DNA of 29,081 nt from WS-11 sp964405235 (GCA_964405235.1 CAYONG010000316.1:1-29081), one strand, 5' to 3'; numbered from the stretch's first letter, positions 8,550-17,093 are shown. Numbers and translations are program-made. Notes: generated from the letters alone by a model not told the origin.

Positions 8550-8948
8550 TCAATCCCCGGTCGGCACGATCCCCGCCCCTTCGACCATCAGGATCACCGT
8601 GCGCTCCGGCGCCCGCGTGCGATGACGCACGCCCTTCGGCACCACGAAGCCCTGTCGCGGCATCAGTTCCACCGTTCGCTCCTCGAGGTCGATCAGGAAG
8701 CGCCCCTCTACCACGTAGAAGAACTCGTCCAGGTCGTCGTGTTTGTGCCAGTGATATTCGCCCTGGACGATCCCCAGCCGGACCACCGAGTCGTTCACCC
8801 TGCACAGGGTCTGGTTGTACCAGGGATGGGTGCAGGCCTCGACCAGCGCCTGCACGTCCACCACCTCGAGCGGCCCGTGCAGGATGTCGAGTCGCGTGAG
8901 ATAGGGATAGGGCTTCTCGCATTCCGAATCCGGCGGCTTCGCGGTCAT
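8550..8948 (-). CDS. Cupin-domain protein
   Basis: A 132-residue single-domain cupin. Motif 1 is visible as HWHKHDDLDEFFYVVEGR (about residues 66-83), with the His, His and Glu metal ligands. Motif 2 is PRQGFVVPKGVRHRTRAP, with the second-motif His. Small cupins bind a divalent metal and act as isomerases, dioxygenases or sensors, and the reaction here cannot be told. The ATG overlaps the stop of mutY (ATGA, 8945-8948), so the two are co-translated. A 146-bp gap without a recognisable terminator follows before the esterase gene, so the operon may continue. Confidence 0.88.
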   Translation of the reverse strand: MTAKPPDSECEKPYPYLTRLDILHGPLEVVDVQALVEACTHPWYNQTLCRVNDSVVRLGIVQGEYHWHKHDDLDEFFYVVEGRFLIDLEERTVELMPRQGFVVPKGVRHRTRAPERTVILMVEGAGIVPTGD

Positions 8949-10018
8949 CGTCTCTCCCTCCCCTCGAGTTCGTCCGGGCGCGTCAGCTTGCGCGCCAACG
9001 CCGTGAGCGGCACGCTCTGTCCTCTGGGGTCCACCCAGCGCACCCGCGCGGTCCGCGGCGCCCTACCCTCCAACGTGCCGCGCCACACCTCCACCGAGAT
9101 GGCGCGGTGGGTGATGGTGTGGTGCACCGTGCGGCCTGTGTGCGAGACTCGCGCGCGCAGGCCGAGTGCCGCGAGCGCCGCCTGCAGGACGCCTCTCGGG
9201 GAGGCGCCATCAGCCAGCTCGACGCCGGGCGGCTCCCACAGCCCCGCGAGCAGCGCTCCCTCGCGCCGCTCCATCAGTACCTGGCCGCGGCGCTCGATCA
9301 GCGCCACCGCCCTCCGCACGGTCTCTGGAGCGCGACGCTTCCCCGGCGGAGGGAACTCCGCCACCCGGCCGAGGGCGCGCGCGCGGCAGTGGGCACGTAC
9401 CGGGCAGCGTCCGCACGCCGGGGCCCGCGGGGTGCAGATCGTCGCGCCCAGCTCCATCATGGCCTGATTCCAATCGCCGGGCCGGCGCATCGGAACCAGT
9501 GCTTGGGCCAGCGCCCACAGCCGGCGGGCGCCGCGTGGGTCGCGGATGGCGGCGGGCAGGGCGTCCAGGCGCGCCAGCACCCGGGCAACGTTGCCGTCAA
9601 GCACCGCCAGCGGACGGTCGAAACATATGGAGAGGACCGCTCCGGTCGTGTACCGGCCGACCCCCGGCAGGGCGCCGAACGCCACCGGATCGTCCGGCAC
9701 CAGGCCACCGTGCTCGCGCACCACCAGGCGGGCCGCCTCGTGGAGGTGGCGGGCGCGGCGGTAGTAGCCGAGCCCGGCCCACGCGGCGAGCACGTCGGTC
9801 GCGCGCGCGCGGGCGAGCGAGGCGAGGGTCGGGAAGCGCGCGAGGAACGCCTGGTAGTAGGGTCGCGCGGTCGCGACCTGGGTCTGCTGCAGCATGACTT
9901 CGGAGAGCCACACCGGGTAGGGGTCGCGCGTGCGGCGCCAAGGCATGTCGCGGCCGTGCCGGTCGTACCAGGCGAGCAGCCGGCGGCGCAGCGTCACGAT
10001 GCGGGGATCAGGAGACAT
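8945..10018 (-). CDS. mutY: A/G-specific adenine DNA glycosylase MutY
   Basis: A 357-residue base-excision repair enzyme that removes adenine opposite 8-oxoguanine. It has the catalytic Glu in WLSEVMLQQTQV, the helix-hairpin-helix LPGVGRYTTGAV, the catalytic Asp in AVLDGNVARVL and the 4Fe-4S ligands with spacing C-x6-C-x2-C-x5-C (CTPRAPACGRCPVRAHC). A C-terminal NUDIX-like domain, which recognises 8-oxoG, contains RREGALLAGLWEPPGVE. Length is normal for MutY. I start it at MSPDPRIV (ATG 10018), where family similarity begins. A further ATG six codons upstream is possible, and the open frame extends to 10276 without MutY-like sequence. The start codon overlaps, on the opposite strand, the start codon of the SirB1-like gene. 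Confidence 0.95.
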   Translation of the reverse strand: MSPDPRIVTLRRRLLAWYDRHGRDMPWRRTRDPYPVWLSEVMLQQTQVATARPYYQAFLARFPTLASLARARATDVLAAWAGLGYYRRARHLHEAARLVVREHGGLVPDDPVAFGALPGVGRYTTGAVLSICFDRPLAVLDGNVARVLARLDALPAAIRDPRGARRLWALAQALVPMRRPGDWNQAMMELGATICTPRAPACGRCPVRAHCRARALGRVAEFPPPGKRRAPETVRRAVALIERRGQVLMERREGALLAGLWEPPGVELADGASPRGVLQAALAALGLRARVSHTGRTVHHTITHRAISVEVWRGTLEGRAPRTARVRWVDPRGQSVPLTALARKLTRPDELEGRERR

Positions 10019-10856
10019 GGCGGTACCCGAGAACATACGCGACGATTTCGTCCGCGCGGTAGGGCGTCCCGAGCCCGCGCTCGACCTGGCGCGTGCCGCG
10101 CTGCTGGTGGCCGCCGAGTCGGATGCCCGCGTGGACGTGGACAGCCAGATCCACACGCTGGAGTCGTGGGCAGCCGAGTTGAGCGCCCGACTCGAACCGG
10201 GCTGGAACAACCTCCAGAAGCTCGCCCGCTTGCGCAGCTTCGTGTTCGAGGATCTGGGTTTCCGCGGCGACAGCAATGACTACTTCAGCCCCAGCAACTC
10301 CCTTCTGCACCAGGTCATGGAGCGCCGGCTGGGCGTCCCGCTAACGCTCAGCATCATCTTCATGGAGCTGGGCTGGCGCGTCGGCATCCCCTTCGAGGGG
10401 ATCGGCTTCCCCGGGCATTTCCTGGTTCGGCTGACCGGCGAGCCGCGCGACCTGGTGCTCGACCCGTTCAATCACGGACGCACGATGCACGAGGAGGACT
10501 GCCGGCGGCTGCTGGACGAGGTGACCGGCGGGCGACTCGAGTTCGACGGCCGGCTGCTGGCGTCGGTGACCAAACGCGACATCATCACCCGGCTGTTGCT
10601 GAATCTGAAGGGCGCCTACCTGCGCGCCAACCAGGACGAGGGCGCGCTCGCCGCCGTGGAGCGGCTGCTGCTCATCCACCCCGAGGACATGGACGAGGTG
10701 CGCGACCGGGGGCTGCTGCTCTACCGCCTGCAGCGCTTCGGCGCCGCGTTCGACGCGCTGAATTCATACCTTGCCGCACGCCCGAACGCACCCGATCGGG
10801 ACAATATCGCGCAGCACGTGATCTCGCTGCGAGGGCTGCTGGCGAGCCTGAATTAG
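10017..10856 (+). CDS. SirB1/transglutaminase-like protein with TPR tail
   Basis: A protein of about 279 residues in the SirB1 family. The N-terminal transglutaminase-like core shows LPGFHF-type motifs: NSLLHQVMERRLGVPLTLS, then IPFEGIGFPGHFLVRL, then DPFNHGR. The C-terminal part (about residues 190-275) is a helical TPR-like region (GAYLRANQDEGALAAVERLLLIHPED). Members are widespread, cytoplasmic and poorly characterised. A thiol-protease activity is not supported, because I see no active-site Cys in the usual position. AGGAG at 10010-10014 is very close to ATG 10017, and the upstream in-frame ATG at 9999 is an alternative. The gene is divergent to mutY with overlapping starts. Confidence 0.85.
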   Translation: MAVPENIRDDFVRAVGRPEPALDLARAALLVAAESDARVDVDSQIHTLESWAAELSARLEPGWNNLQKLARLRSFVFEDLGFRGDSNDYFSPSNSLLHQVMERRLGVPLTLSIIFMELGWRVGIPFEGIGFPGHFLVRLTGEPRDLVLDPFNHGRTMHEEDCRRLLDEVTGGRLEFDGRLLASVTKRDIITRLLLNLKGAYLRANQDEGALAAVERLLLIHPEDMDEVRDRGLLLYRLQRFGAAFDALNSYLAARPNAPDRDNIAQHVISLRGLLASLN

Positions 10857-10877
10857 CGGAGCCCGCTTCAGGCTCCG
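10857..10877. terminator. Short hairpin between convergent genes
   Basis: CGGAGCC (10857-10863) pairs with GGCTCCG (10871-10877) around a 7-nt loop, directly after the SirB1-like stop codon and before the end of the convergent zinc-ribbon gene. There is no T-run, so it is only a possible bidirectional terminator. Confidence 0.35.
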
Positions 10878-10891
10878 GGCGGCCGCGCCCC

Positions 10892-11095
10892 CTACCCCTC
10901 GGCTCTAGAATCCGGCGCGATCGCGTCCTTCATGTTGGGGGTCGGCGCCTGCGAGCCGGTCCAGGCGCAGCGCATCGGCTCGCCGCAGCGGGGGCACTCG
11001 ATGCGCGCAGCCCTGCCTTCATCGGGCGACAGACTCCAGCGCTCGACCTTCTGCTCGCAGCCGTGCGTGTAGCAGAGATAGACGCAGAGGGGCAT
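10892..11095 (-). CDS. Small zinc-ribbon-like protein
   Basis: A 67-residue protein with two cysteine pairs. One is near the N-terminus (C4/C8 and C13 in MPLCVYLCYTHGCEQ) and one is a classic knuckle CPRCGEPM, which together suggest a zinc ribbon or rubredoxin-like fold resembling small FmdB-type regulators. The C-terminus is unstructured. GGAGA lies about eight bases before the ATG at 11095, which supports translation. No function can be assigned. It is transcribed alone, convergent with the SirB1-like gene and divergent from the ABC importer operon. Confidence 0.65.
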   Translation of the reverse strand: MPLCVYLCYTHGCEQKVERWSLSPDEGRAARIECPRCGEPMRCAWTGSQAPTPNMKDAIAPDSRAEG

Positions 11096-11364
11096 CGCAT
11101 TCTCTCCGTTTCGTCGGTGGACGTCGGGCGGGCGTCGGGCCGTGCGAAGCCGGTCCGCCAGCGCCCGTCAGGTGCCGCCATCATAGCGTAATCCCCCCGG
11201 GACTCCGCCCGCGGCCCCGCCCACCCGACCCGCTCCCCAGCGGCCCTGTGCTAGACTGCCCCGCCGTGAAATCCCGGCCGCGTTCGGGCGGGCGCATTGC
11301 CCGTCCACTGCCGGCCGCACACCTGTCCAACGCCCGCCTCGGTGCGGGCCAGGGAGCGACGTCC
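11096..11364. other. Divergent intergenic region upstream of the ABC importer
   Basis: This 269-bp gap between the zinc-ribbon gene and the lipoprotein gene must hold both promoters, but I see no convincing -35/-10 pair. A GC-rich hairpin (GGGCGGGC with GCCCGTCC, about 11287-11308, one G-U pair) lies in the leader of the importer operon. No coding region is supported. Confidence 0.4.
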
Positions 11365-12516
11365 ATGTTCAAGCGCCTCCGACTCATGCTCGCGCTGCTC
11401 GCGGCTTTGGGATTACTGGGGGGGCTGGTGGGCTGCTCGGCACAGAGCCCCAAGTCCACCGACGCCAGCAAGCCGGCCACGCAGGTCGCAAACTTCAAGA
11501 TTGGCATCATGACCGGCACGGTCTCGCAGAACGAAGAGGAGTTCCGCGCCGGCCAGCAGCTCGCCGAGAAGTACGGGGACCGGATCAAGCACGTCACCTA
11601 TCCCGACAATTTCATGCAGGAGCAGGAGACGGTGATCGCCCAGCTGGTCGGCCTCGCCGCCGATCCGGAGGTCAAGGTGATCGTCGTCGGCCAGGCCATC
11701 CCGGGTAGCGTCGCCGCGGCGCGCAAGATCCGCGAGCAGCGTCCCGACATCCTGATCGGATTCGTCGAGCCGCACGATGACCCGGCGATGGTGAACGAGG
11801 CCGCCGATCTCGCGGTCCAGCCCGACCAGCTCGAGCGGGGCCGCACCATCATCGCCGAGGCCGCGGCGATGGGCGCCAAGAAATTCGTGCACTACTCGTT
11901 CCCGCGCCACATGTCGCAGGAGCTGCTCGCCCGCCGCCGCGACATCATGAAGGAGGCGTGCAAGGAGCAGGGCCTCGAGTTCCTGTTCGTCACCGCCCCC
12001 GACCCGATGGCCGAGGGCGGGTTGCCGGCGACGCAGCAGTTCGTGCTCGAGGACGTGCCGCGCGAGATCAAGAAGCACGGCGCCCAGACCGCGTTCTTCT
12101 CGACCAACTGCGGCATGCAGGATCCGCTCATCCGCTCGGTGCTTTCGAGCGGCGGCTACGTTCCCGAGCAGTGCTGCCCGAGCCCCACGCATGGCTATCC
12201 CACCGCGCTCGGCATCGCGGTCCCACCTGACAAGGCCGGGGACATCGCCTACATCAGCAGCGAGAACCGCCGCATCATCGCCGAGCACAACATGACCGGG
12301 CACTTCGGTACCTGGGTCGCGCCCGAGAGCATGGTCGGGATGCGCGCAGTCACCAACCTCCTGGTGGACGCGGTGGACAAGAAGGCGGACTACAAGGATC
12401 CGGCCACCGTCCAGAAGTACCTGGCCACCGAGGCCGGCTCCACGGTCAAGGTCCGCAAGTACGATGACAAGCAGGGCAACCAATACCTGATCCTGCTCGA
12501 CCACATCGTCTACTAG
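11365..12516 (+). CDS. Substrate-binding lipoprotein of an ABC importer (DUF3798-like)
   Basis: A 383-residue lipoprotein. A signal peptide ends in the lipobox LVGC, with Cys at about residue 25, followed by a Ser/Lys-rich linker. The mature protein has a type I periplasmic-binding-protein-like alpha/beta pattern: FKIGIMTGTVSQNEEEFRAG opens domain 1, then VIVVGQAIPG, KKFVHYSFPRHMSQELLARR and YISSENRRIIAEHNMTGHFG. It resembles, from memory, the uncharacterised DUF3798 lipoproteins found beside sugar-type ABC transporters; I could not verify this by search. The ATG at 11365 follows GGGAG with eight bases between. The next genes encode the ATPase and two permeases, so this is the extracytoplasmic receptor. 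The ligand is unknown. Confidence 0.85.
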   Translation: MFKRLRLMLALLAALGLLGGLVGCSAQSPKSTDASKPATQVANFKIGIMTGTVSQNEEEFRAGQQLAEKYGDRIKHVTYPDNFMQEQETVIAQLVGLAADPEVKVIVVGQAIPGSVAAARKIREQRPDILIGFVEPHDDPAMVNEAADLAVQPDQLERGRTIIAEAAAMGAKKFVHYSFPRHMSQELLARRRDIMKEACKEQGLEFLFVTAPDPMAEGGLPATQQFVLEDVPREIKKHGAQTAFFSTNCGMQDPLIRSVLSSGGYVPEQCCPSPTHGYPTALGIAVPPDKAGDIAYISSENRRIIAEHNMTGHFGTWVAPESMVGMRAVTNLLVDAVDKKADYKDPATVQKYLATEAGSTVKVRKYDDKQGNQYLILLDHIVY

Positions 12517-12541
12517 GCTCGCAGTAGGCTCCTAATCACCA

Positions 12542-12584
12542 CGCGGCGCGGGGGACGGGCTCATGGTCCGTCCCCCGCGCCGCG
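12542..12584 (+). promoter_or_regulatory. Long perfect hairpin in the importer operon
   Basis: CGCGGCGCGGGGGACGG (12542-12558) is exactly complementary to 12568-12584 around a 9-nt loop. This gives a 17-bp almost all-GC stem ending 12 bases before the ATPase start codon. No T-run follows, so it is less likely a full terminator than an mRNA-stabilising or attenuating element that would raise expression of the binding protein relative to the ATPase and permeases. Confidence 0.75.
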
Positions 12585-12596
12585 ACCGGCGGCACG

Positions 12597-14204
12597 ATGG
12601 CCCCTGACGCTCCGATCCTCGAGCTGCGCGACATCTCCAAGGAGTACTACGGCAACCGCGTGCTCAAGAACGTCTCGCTCGCGGTGCGTCCCGGCACCAT
12701 TCACGGCGTGGTGGGCGAGAACGGCGCCGGCAAGTCCACCCTGATGAACCTGCTGTTCGGCATGCCGGTCATCCGCGACACCGGCGGATATCAGGGCGAC
12801 GTGGTGCTCGAGGGGAAGACGGCGCGCTTCCGCTCGCCCGACGAGGCGATGGCCTCCGGGATCGGCATGGTGCACCAGGAGTTCATGCTCATCCCGGGCT
12901 TCACCATCGCGGAGAACATCAAGCTCAACCGCGAACCTACGATTCCGAATCTATTGTCACGCGTGGCGGGTCGCAAGCTCGAGATCGTCGACCGCAAGCG
13001 CTGCGGCTCCGATGCGCGGATCGCGCTCGACCGCGTCGGTCTGACGGTGGACGAGTGGCTGCCGGTCGCGGGGCTCCCGGTGGGCCATAAGCAGTTCATC
13101 GAGATCGCGCGCGAGGTGGACAAGAAGAACGTCCGCCTGCTCATCTTCGATGAGCCCACCGCGGTGCTCACCGAGAGCGAGGCGGACCAACTGCTTCAAG
13201 TGATGAAGTCCCTGGCGGCCAAGGGGCTCGGCATCCTATTCATCACCCACCGACTCGACGAGGTACTGGCGGTGTGCGACGACATCACCGTGCTGCGCGA
13301 CGGCGAGGTCGTGGGGCGGCCGGATCCGAAGACCACCACCGTGGTGCGTATCGCCGAACTCATGGTGGGCCGCCCGGCGATGGTGGTGGGCGCCGCGGGC
13401 GCGCGCGCCGCCTCGCCGGACCCGCCGGCGCTCGAAGTCCGCGACCTGGCGGTGGACATGCCGGGCGAGCGGGTCGAGAACGTCTCCTTCACCCTCGGCT
13501 CGGGCGAGATCCTCGGGCTCGCGGGGCTCGCGGGCCACGGGAAGATCGGCATCGCCAACGGGCTGATGGGGCTCTTCCCCGCCCGCGGCACGGTCATCAA
13601 GCACGGCGTCCCGCTCGCGCTCAACGATCCCCGCGCCGCGATCCGCGCGCGGCTGGCTTTCGTCTCCGAGGACCGTCGCGGGGTGGGCATCCTCCCCGAC
13701 GAAAGCATCGAGCTCAACATCGCCCTCACCGCCATCGAGGCGCAGGGCCGTTTCCTCCACGCCGCCCCGCTCGAGCCGCTGCGGCTCATGAATGGCGGGG
13801 CGGTGCGCCGGCACGCCAACGAGATGATCCGGGCGCTCGACATCCGCTGCACCGGCCCGCGCCAGCACGTGCGCCGACTCTCGGGCGGCAACCAGCAGAA
13901 GGTCTGCCTCGCCCGCGCCATGACCCTCGAGCCCGACACGCTGCTGGTCTCCGAGCCCACGCGCGGCATCGACGTGGGTGCCAAGGAACGGGTGCTCGAC
14001 CTGCTGCGCTCGCTCAACCGCGAACGTGGCATGTCGCTGCTGGTCACCTCGTCGGAGCTGGCCGAGTTGCGAGCGATCTGCGACCGCATCGCCATCATCT
14101 ATCACGGCCGCATCGAGGCCATCCTGGGCCGCGACGCCAGCGACGCAGAGTTCGGCCTGGCGATGGCCGGCGAGTCGCGCGCGATCGAAGGCCGGCATGG
14201 CTGA
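12597..14204 (+). CDS. Sugar-type ABC transporter ATPase with two nucleotide-binding domains
   Basis: A 535-residue cytoplasmic ATPase of the RbsA/MglA/BmpA-associated type with two NBDs. NBD1 has Walker A GENGAGKST (residues 39-47), an atypical signature LPVGHKQ, and Walker B LLIFDEPTAVL. NBD2 has a degenerate P-loop (GLAGHGKIGI), an intact signature LSGGNQQK (about 428-435), and LLVSEPTRGIDVGAK, in which the Walker B Asp is replaced by Ser. Asymmetric, partly degenerate sites are common in this class. ATP hydrolysis drives uptake with the two permeases downstream. The ATG at 12597 has only a weak GGCGG upstream, close behind the strong hairpin. The stop overlaps the first permease start by eight bases. 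Confidence 0.93.
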   Translation: MAPDAPILELRDISKEYYGNRVLKNVSLAVRPGTIHGVVGENGAGKSTLMNLLFGMPVIRDTGGYQGDVVLEGKTARFRSPDEAMASGIGMVHQEFMLIPGFTIAENIKLNREPTIPNLLSRVAGRKLEIVDRKRCGSDARIALDRVGLTVDEWLPVAGLPVGHKQFIEIAREVDKKNVRLLIFDEPTAVLTESEADQLLQVMKSLAAKGLGILFITHRLDEVLAVCDDITVLRDGEVVGRPDPKTTTVVRIAELMVGRPAMVVGAAGARAASPDPPALEVRDLAVDMPGERVENVSFTLGSGEILGLAGLAGHGKIGIANGLMGLFPARGTVIKHGVPLALNDPRAAIRARLAFVSEDRRGVGILPDESIELNIALTAIEAQGRFLHAAPLEPLRLMNGGAVRRHANEMIRALDIRCTGPRQHVRRLSGGNQQKVCLARAMTLEPDTLLVSEPTRGIDVGAKERVLDLLRSLNRERGMSLLVTSSELAELRAICDRIAIIYHGRIEAILGRDASDAEFGLAMAGESRAIEGRHG

Positions 14205-15270
14205 CGTGGCCGCGCCGTCCGATCGCACCAGTGTGGTCGTCATGCTGCGGGAGCAGGTGCGGGAGATCGGCATCCCGCGCCTGCTGATCGCGGTGTTCCT
14301 GGTGGTCCTGTTCGGGGTCGCGGTCGCCACCCGGATGGACATCGCGTCGCTCGTCACCGATTCCCTCCTGCGCGCGGCCCGCAACGGAATCCTGGTGCTC
14401 GCCTTGCTGCCCGCCATCCAGGGCGGGGTGGGGCTCAACTTCGGGCTGCCGATCGGCGTCATCTGCGGGCTGGTGGGCTGCGTCATCACCTTGAACGCAT
14501 CGGTCACCGGCTGGGCGGGCCTTGCGCTCTCGGTCGCGCTGGCGATCGCGCTGGCGATCCCGGCCGGCATGGCCTACGGATGGCTCCTCAACCGGACGCG
14601 CGGGCAGGAGATGATGGTCGGAACCTATCTCGGCTTCGCGGTGGTCTCGGGGATGAGCATCTTCTGGGTCGCCGCGCCATTCACCAACCCCACCCTGGTG
14701 TGGGCGCTCGCCGGGCGCGGGCTGCGCACCACGCTCACCGTGAGCGACGTCTATGGCAAGCTGCTGGACCGGCTCTGGTCCTTCACGGTGCTGGGTGTCA
14801 CCGTCCCGACCGGCACGCTCCTGGTGTTCGCGCTCGCCTGCGCCGTGGTCGGGCTGTTCTTCCGCACGCGCGCCGGCATCACCATCTCCGCCGCCCGCTC
14901 GAACCCGCGCTTCGCGCGCGCGGCCGGCATCTCGGACGAGCGCACCCGCGTTCAGGCCACGACGTTTTCGACCGTGCTCGCGGCGGTCGGCATCGTCGTG
15001 TTCGCCCAGTCCTACGGGTTCCTCCAGCTCTACACCGCTCCGCTCCTGATGGCGTTTCCGGCAGTGGCGTGCCTGCTGATCGGCCGCGCCCCGGTCCCGC
15101 CCGCGACACTCACCCACGTCGTGATCGGAACGCTGCTGTTCCAGTCCATCCTGACCGTCGCGTTGCCGGTGACCAGCCAGGTGGTCGAGGGCGATATCTC
15201 CGAGACCGCACGGCTCATCATCCAGAACGGCATGATCCTCTACGCCCTCACCCGACGCACGGACCGCTGA
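14197..15270 (+). CDS. ABC importer permease, first subunit
   Basis: A 357-residue inner-membrane protein with about eight to ten hydrophobic segments, of the BPD_transp_2 type (branched-chain amino acid/sugar/nucleoside permeases). Family features are GILVLALLPAIQGGVGLNFGLPIGVICGLVG in the first third and the cytoplasmic coupling segment SAARSNPRFARAAGISDERTR (about residues 230-250), equivalent to the GxNPxAARxxGI motif. The start overlaps the ATPase stop and the next permease begins two bases after its stop, so it is one half of a heterodimeric channel. The specificity is unknown. Confidence 0.92.
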   Translation: MADVAAPSDRTSVVVMLREQVREIGIPRLLIAVFLVVLFGVAVATRMDIASLVTDSLLRAARNGILVLALLPAIQGGVGLNFGLPIGVICGLVGCVITLNASVTGWAGLALSVALAIALAIPAGMAYGWLLNRTRGQEMMVGTYLGFAVVSGMSIFWVAAPFTNPTLVWALAGRGLRTTLTVSDVYGKLLDRLWSFTVLGVTVPTGTLLVFALACAVVGLFFRTRAGITISAARSNPRFARAAGISDERTRVQATTFSTVLAAVGIVVFAQSYGFLQLYTAPLLMAFPAVACLLIGRAPVPPATLTHVVIGTLLFQSILTVALPVTSQVVEGDISETARLIIQNGMILYALTRRTDR

Positions 15271-15272
15271 CG

Positions 15273-16409
15273 ATGGCGACCCCGAACGAGCCCGCGGTGG
15301 CCACACCGGCCCTGGCATCCCCGCCGCCAGCGCCAACGGGCACGCGCGGCGCGGCGTTCCGCTCCGCCCTCGCCCACTCCGCGGTTCCGGTGCTGTTCGC
15401 CATCCTGTGCCTGATCGGGATCATCGCCGCCCGCATCACGCCTGAGTTCCTGTTGCGCGAGATGCTCGTGCGTTTCAGCAGAAACGCGATCCTGGTGCTC
15501 TCGCTCCTCATCCCGATCCTGGCCGGGCTTGGCCTCAACTTCGGCATCGTGCTCGGCGCCATGGCCGGGCAGATCGCGGCGATCCTGGTCACGTATTGGA
15601 AGGTGCCGGGCGTGGCCGGTTTCGGCCTCGCCTGCCTGCTCGCCGTCCCGATCGCGATCGTATTTGGCATCGCCACCGGCTGGCTGTTCAACCGCGCCCG
15701 CGGGCGCGAGATGGTGACCGGGCTGATCGCCGGTTTCTTCGCCAACGGGATCTATCAGCTGTTGTTCCTGTTCGCGATCGGCTCGCTCATCCCGTTCGCC
15801 GACCCCCGCATGGTGCTCCCGCAGGGATGGGGCCTGCGCAACACGGTGGACCTTTCCGGCATCCAGTACGCGATGGACGACTGGCTGCGCCTGCGAATCG
15901 ACCTGGGCGGCTCGCCGGTGCGCGTCCCAATCGCCTCGTTCGGGCTCATCGCGCTCTTCTGCGCGTTCAACCTGTTCTTCCTGCGCACCAAACTCGGCCA
16001 GGAGTTGCGGGCGATGGGACAGGATTCGCACGTCGCGGCGATTGCGGGCATCCGGGTGGATCGCAACCGCATCATCGCGACCGTGATGTCCACCGTGTTC
16101 GCGGCCTGGGGCCAGCTGTTCTTCCTGCAGAACATGGGCACCATGAACACGTACAGCTCGCACGAGCAGACCGGTATGTTCGCGATCGCGGCCCTGCTGG
16201 TCTCCGGGGCCACGGTCTCGCGCGCCACGGTGGGCCAGGCGCTGCTCGGCGCCCTGCTCTTCCACACGCTGTTCGTGGTCTCGCCGCTGGCGGGCAAGGC
16301 GCTGGCGGGCGACGCCCAGATCGGCGAGTACTTCCGCGTGTTCGTGGCCTACGCGGTCATCACGGTGGCGCTGGTGCTGCACGCGTGGCAGAAGTCGCGG
16401 AAACGGTAG
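15273..16409 (+). CDS. ABC importer permease, second subunit
   Basis: A 378-residue inner-membrane protein homologous to the preceding permease: GLGLNFGIVLGAMAGQIAAI parallels its GGVGLNFGLPIGVICG. The first 30 residues are a Pro/Ala-rich cytoplasmic extension. The coupling motif is RAMGQDSHVAAIAGIRVDRNR (about residues 245-265), and a conserved LLVSGATVSRATVGQALLGALLFHTL block lies near the end. It is the second half of the translocation pore. The operon order of lipoprotein, dual ATPase and two related permeases is that of purine-nucleoside or sugar importers, but a DUF3798-like receptor suggests another ligand. Confidence 0.92.
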   Translation: MATPNEPAVATPALASPPPAPTGTRGAAFRSALAHSAVPVLFAILCLIGIIAARITPEFLLREMLVRFSRNAILVLSLLIPILAGLGLNFGIVLGAMAGQIAAILVTYWKVPGVAGFGLACLLAVPIAIVFGIATGWLFNRARGREMVTGLIAGFFANGIYQLLFLFAIGSLIPFADPRMVLPQGWGLRNTVDLSGIQYAMDDWLRLRIDLGGSPVRVPIASFGLIALFCAFNLFFLRTKLGQELRAMGQDSHVAAIAGIRVDRNRIIATVMSTVFAAWGQLFFLQNMGTMNTYSSHEQTGMFAIAALLVSGATVSRATVGQALLGALLFHTLFVVSPLAGKALAGDAQIGEYFRVFVAYAVITVALVLHAWQKSRKR

Positions 16410-16454
16410 CGGCAACCCCTCAAGGCTGCCGTCGGCCCGGCCGACAACCGTGAT

Positions 16455-17024
16455 GTGAGCCTCCACCCGATGCTGCTCCTCGCCGTCCTCACCGCCGCGT
16501 CCGCCGCCCCGCCCCTTCCGCGCGGGAATGACGACTTTCGGCTCGGCATGTTCCGCGCACAGGTGGACAGTGCCGTCGCCGCTCGAAAGTTGCCGGTCAT
16601 CTCGAGCGGCAGCGCGTACCTCGTGTGCGCGAGTGACGACACCGCCGTCGAGTACGAGCAGTACTCGTTCTTCCAGGCGCCCCACGGTCTGACGTTCCTG
16701 TGGAAGGTGACGATCGGCTACCGACTCGCCACTTCGAGCGAGGATCTCGACATGGTTCTCGACGAGATGCGGCGACAGCTCGGCGATCCTTCGAGCGACA
16801 CGGGCGGCGCGGCGGAGCCGAACACCGTGGCGGGGACCCCGCCACCGCTCGCCGCGCGAAGCGTGATCTGGGCCGACCCGCTGACCGCCGTCCAGCTCGG
16901 CGCCCGATGGGGGGGCGAGCACGAGCGCAAGGCCGACCGCATGATGGTCACCTGGACCGACCGGCGGCTACAGCGCCTGGTCGACGCCCGACGGAAGAAG
17001 GGGAAGCCCGAGGACAAGGAGTAG
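16455..17024 (+). CDS. Secreted hypothetical protein
   Basis: A 189-residue protein of no recognised family. A short signal peptide (LLLAVLTAASAAPPLP) suggests export. The body begins DDFRLGMFRAQVDSAVAAR, a pattern seen in small periplasmic proteins that describe how much a variable contributes, followed by a beta-rich stretch (VEYEQYSFFQAPHGLTFLWKVTIGYRL is typical). The C-terminus is very basic and charged. I start it at GTG 16455; the ATG at 16470 is an equally good alternative and would give a tighter signal peptide. It lies 45 bases after the importer operon and could be its last gene. Confidence 0.6.
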   Translation: MSLHPMLLLAVLTAASAAPPLPRGNDDFRLGMFRAQVDSAVAARKLPVISSGSAYLVCASDDTAVEYEQYSFFQAPHGLTFLWKVTIGYRLATSSEDLDMVLDEMRRQLGDPSSDTGGAAEPNTVAGTPPPLAARSVIWADPLTAVQLGARWGGEHERKADRMMVTWTDRRLQRLVDARRKKGKPEDKE

Positions 17025-17093
17025 TCCGAGCGGGCAGCTGTGAGTGCCCGATCCACTTGTCTGGCCCCCGCCTCCCGCGCTAGGCTGACGCTG

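Noticed and set aside
6544..8625. A 693-codon open frame on the plus strand
   Set aside because: Antisense to the propeller, TfoX-like and esterase genes, with Arg/Pro-rich composition and no recognisable domain.
10019..10276. N-terminal extension of MutY to 10276
   Set aside because: The sequence is not MutY-like and is antisense to the SirB1-like coding region.
15240..16922. A 560-codon open frame on the minus strand
   Set aside because: Antisense to the second permease and the secreted hypothetical; composition is that of a shadow frame.
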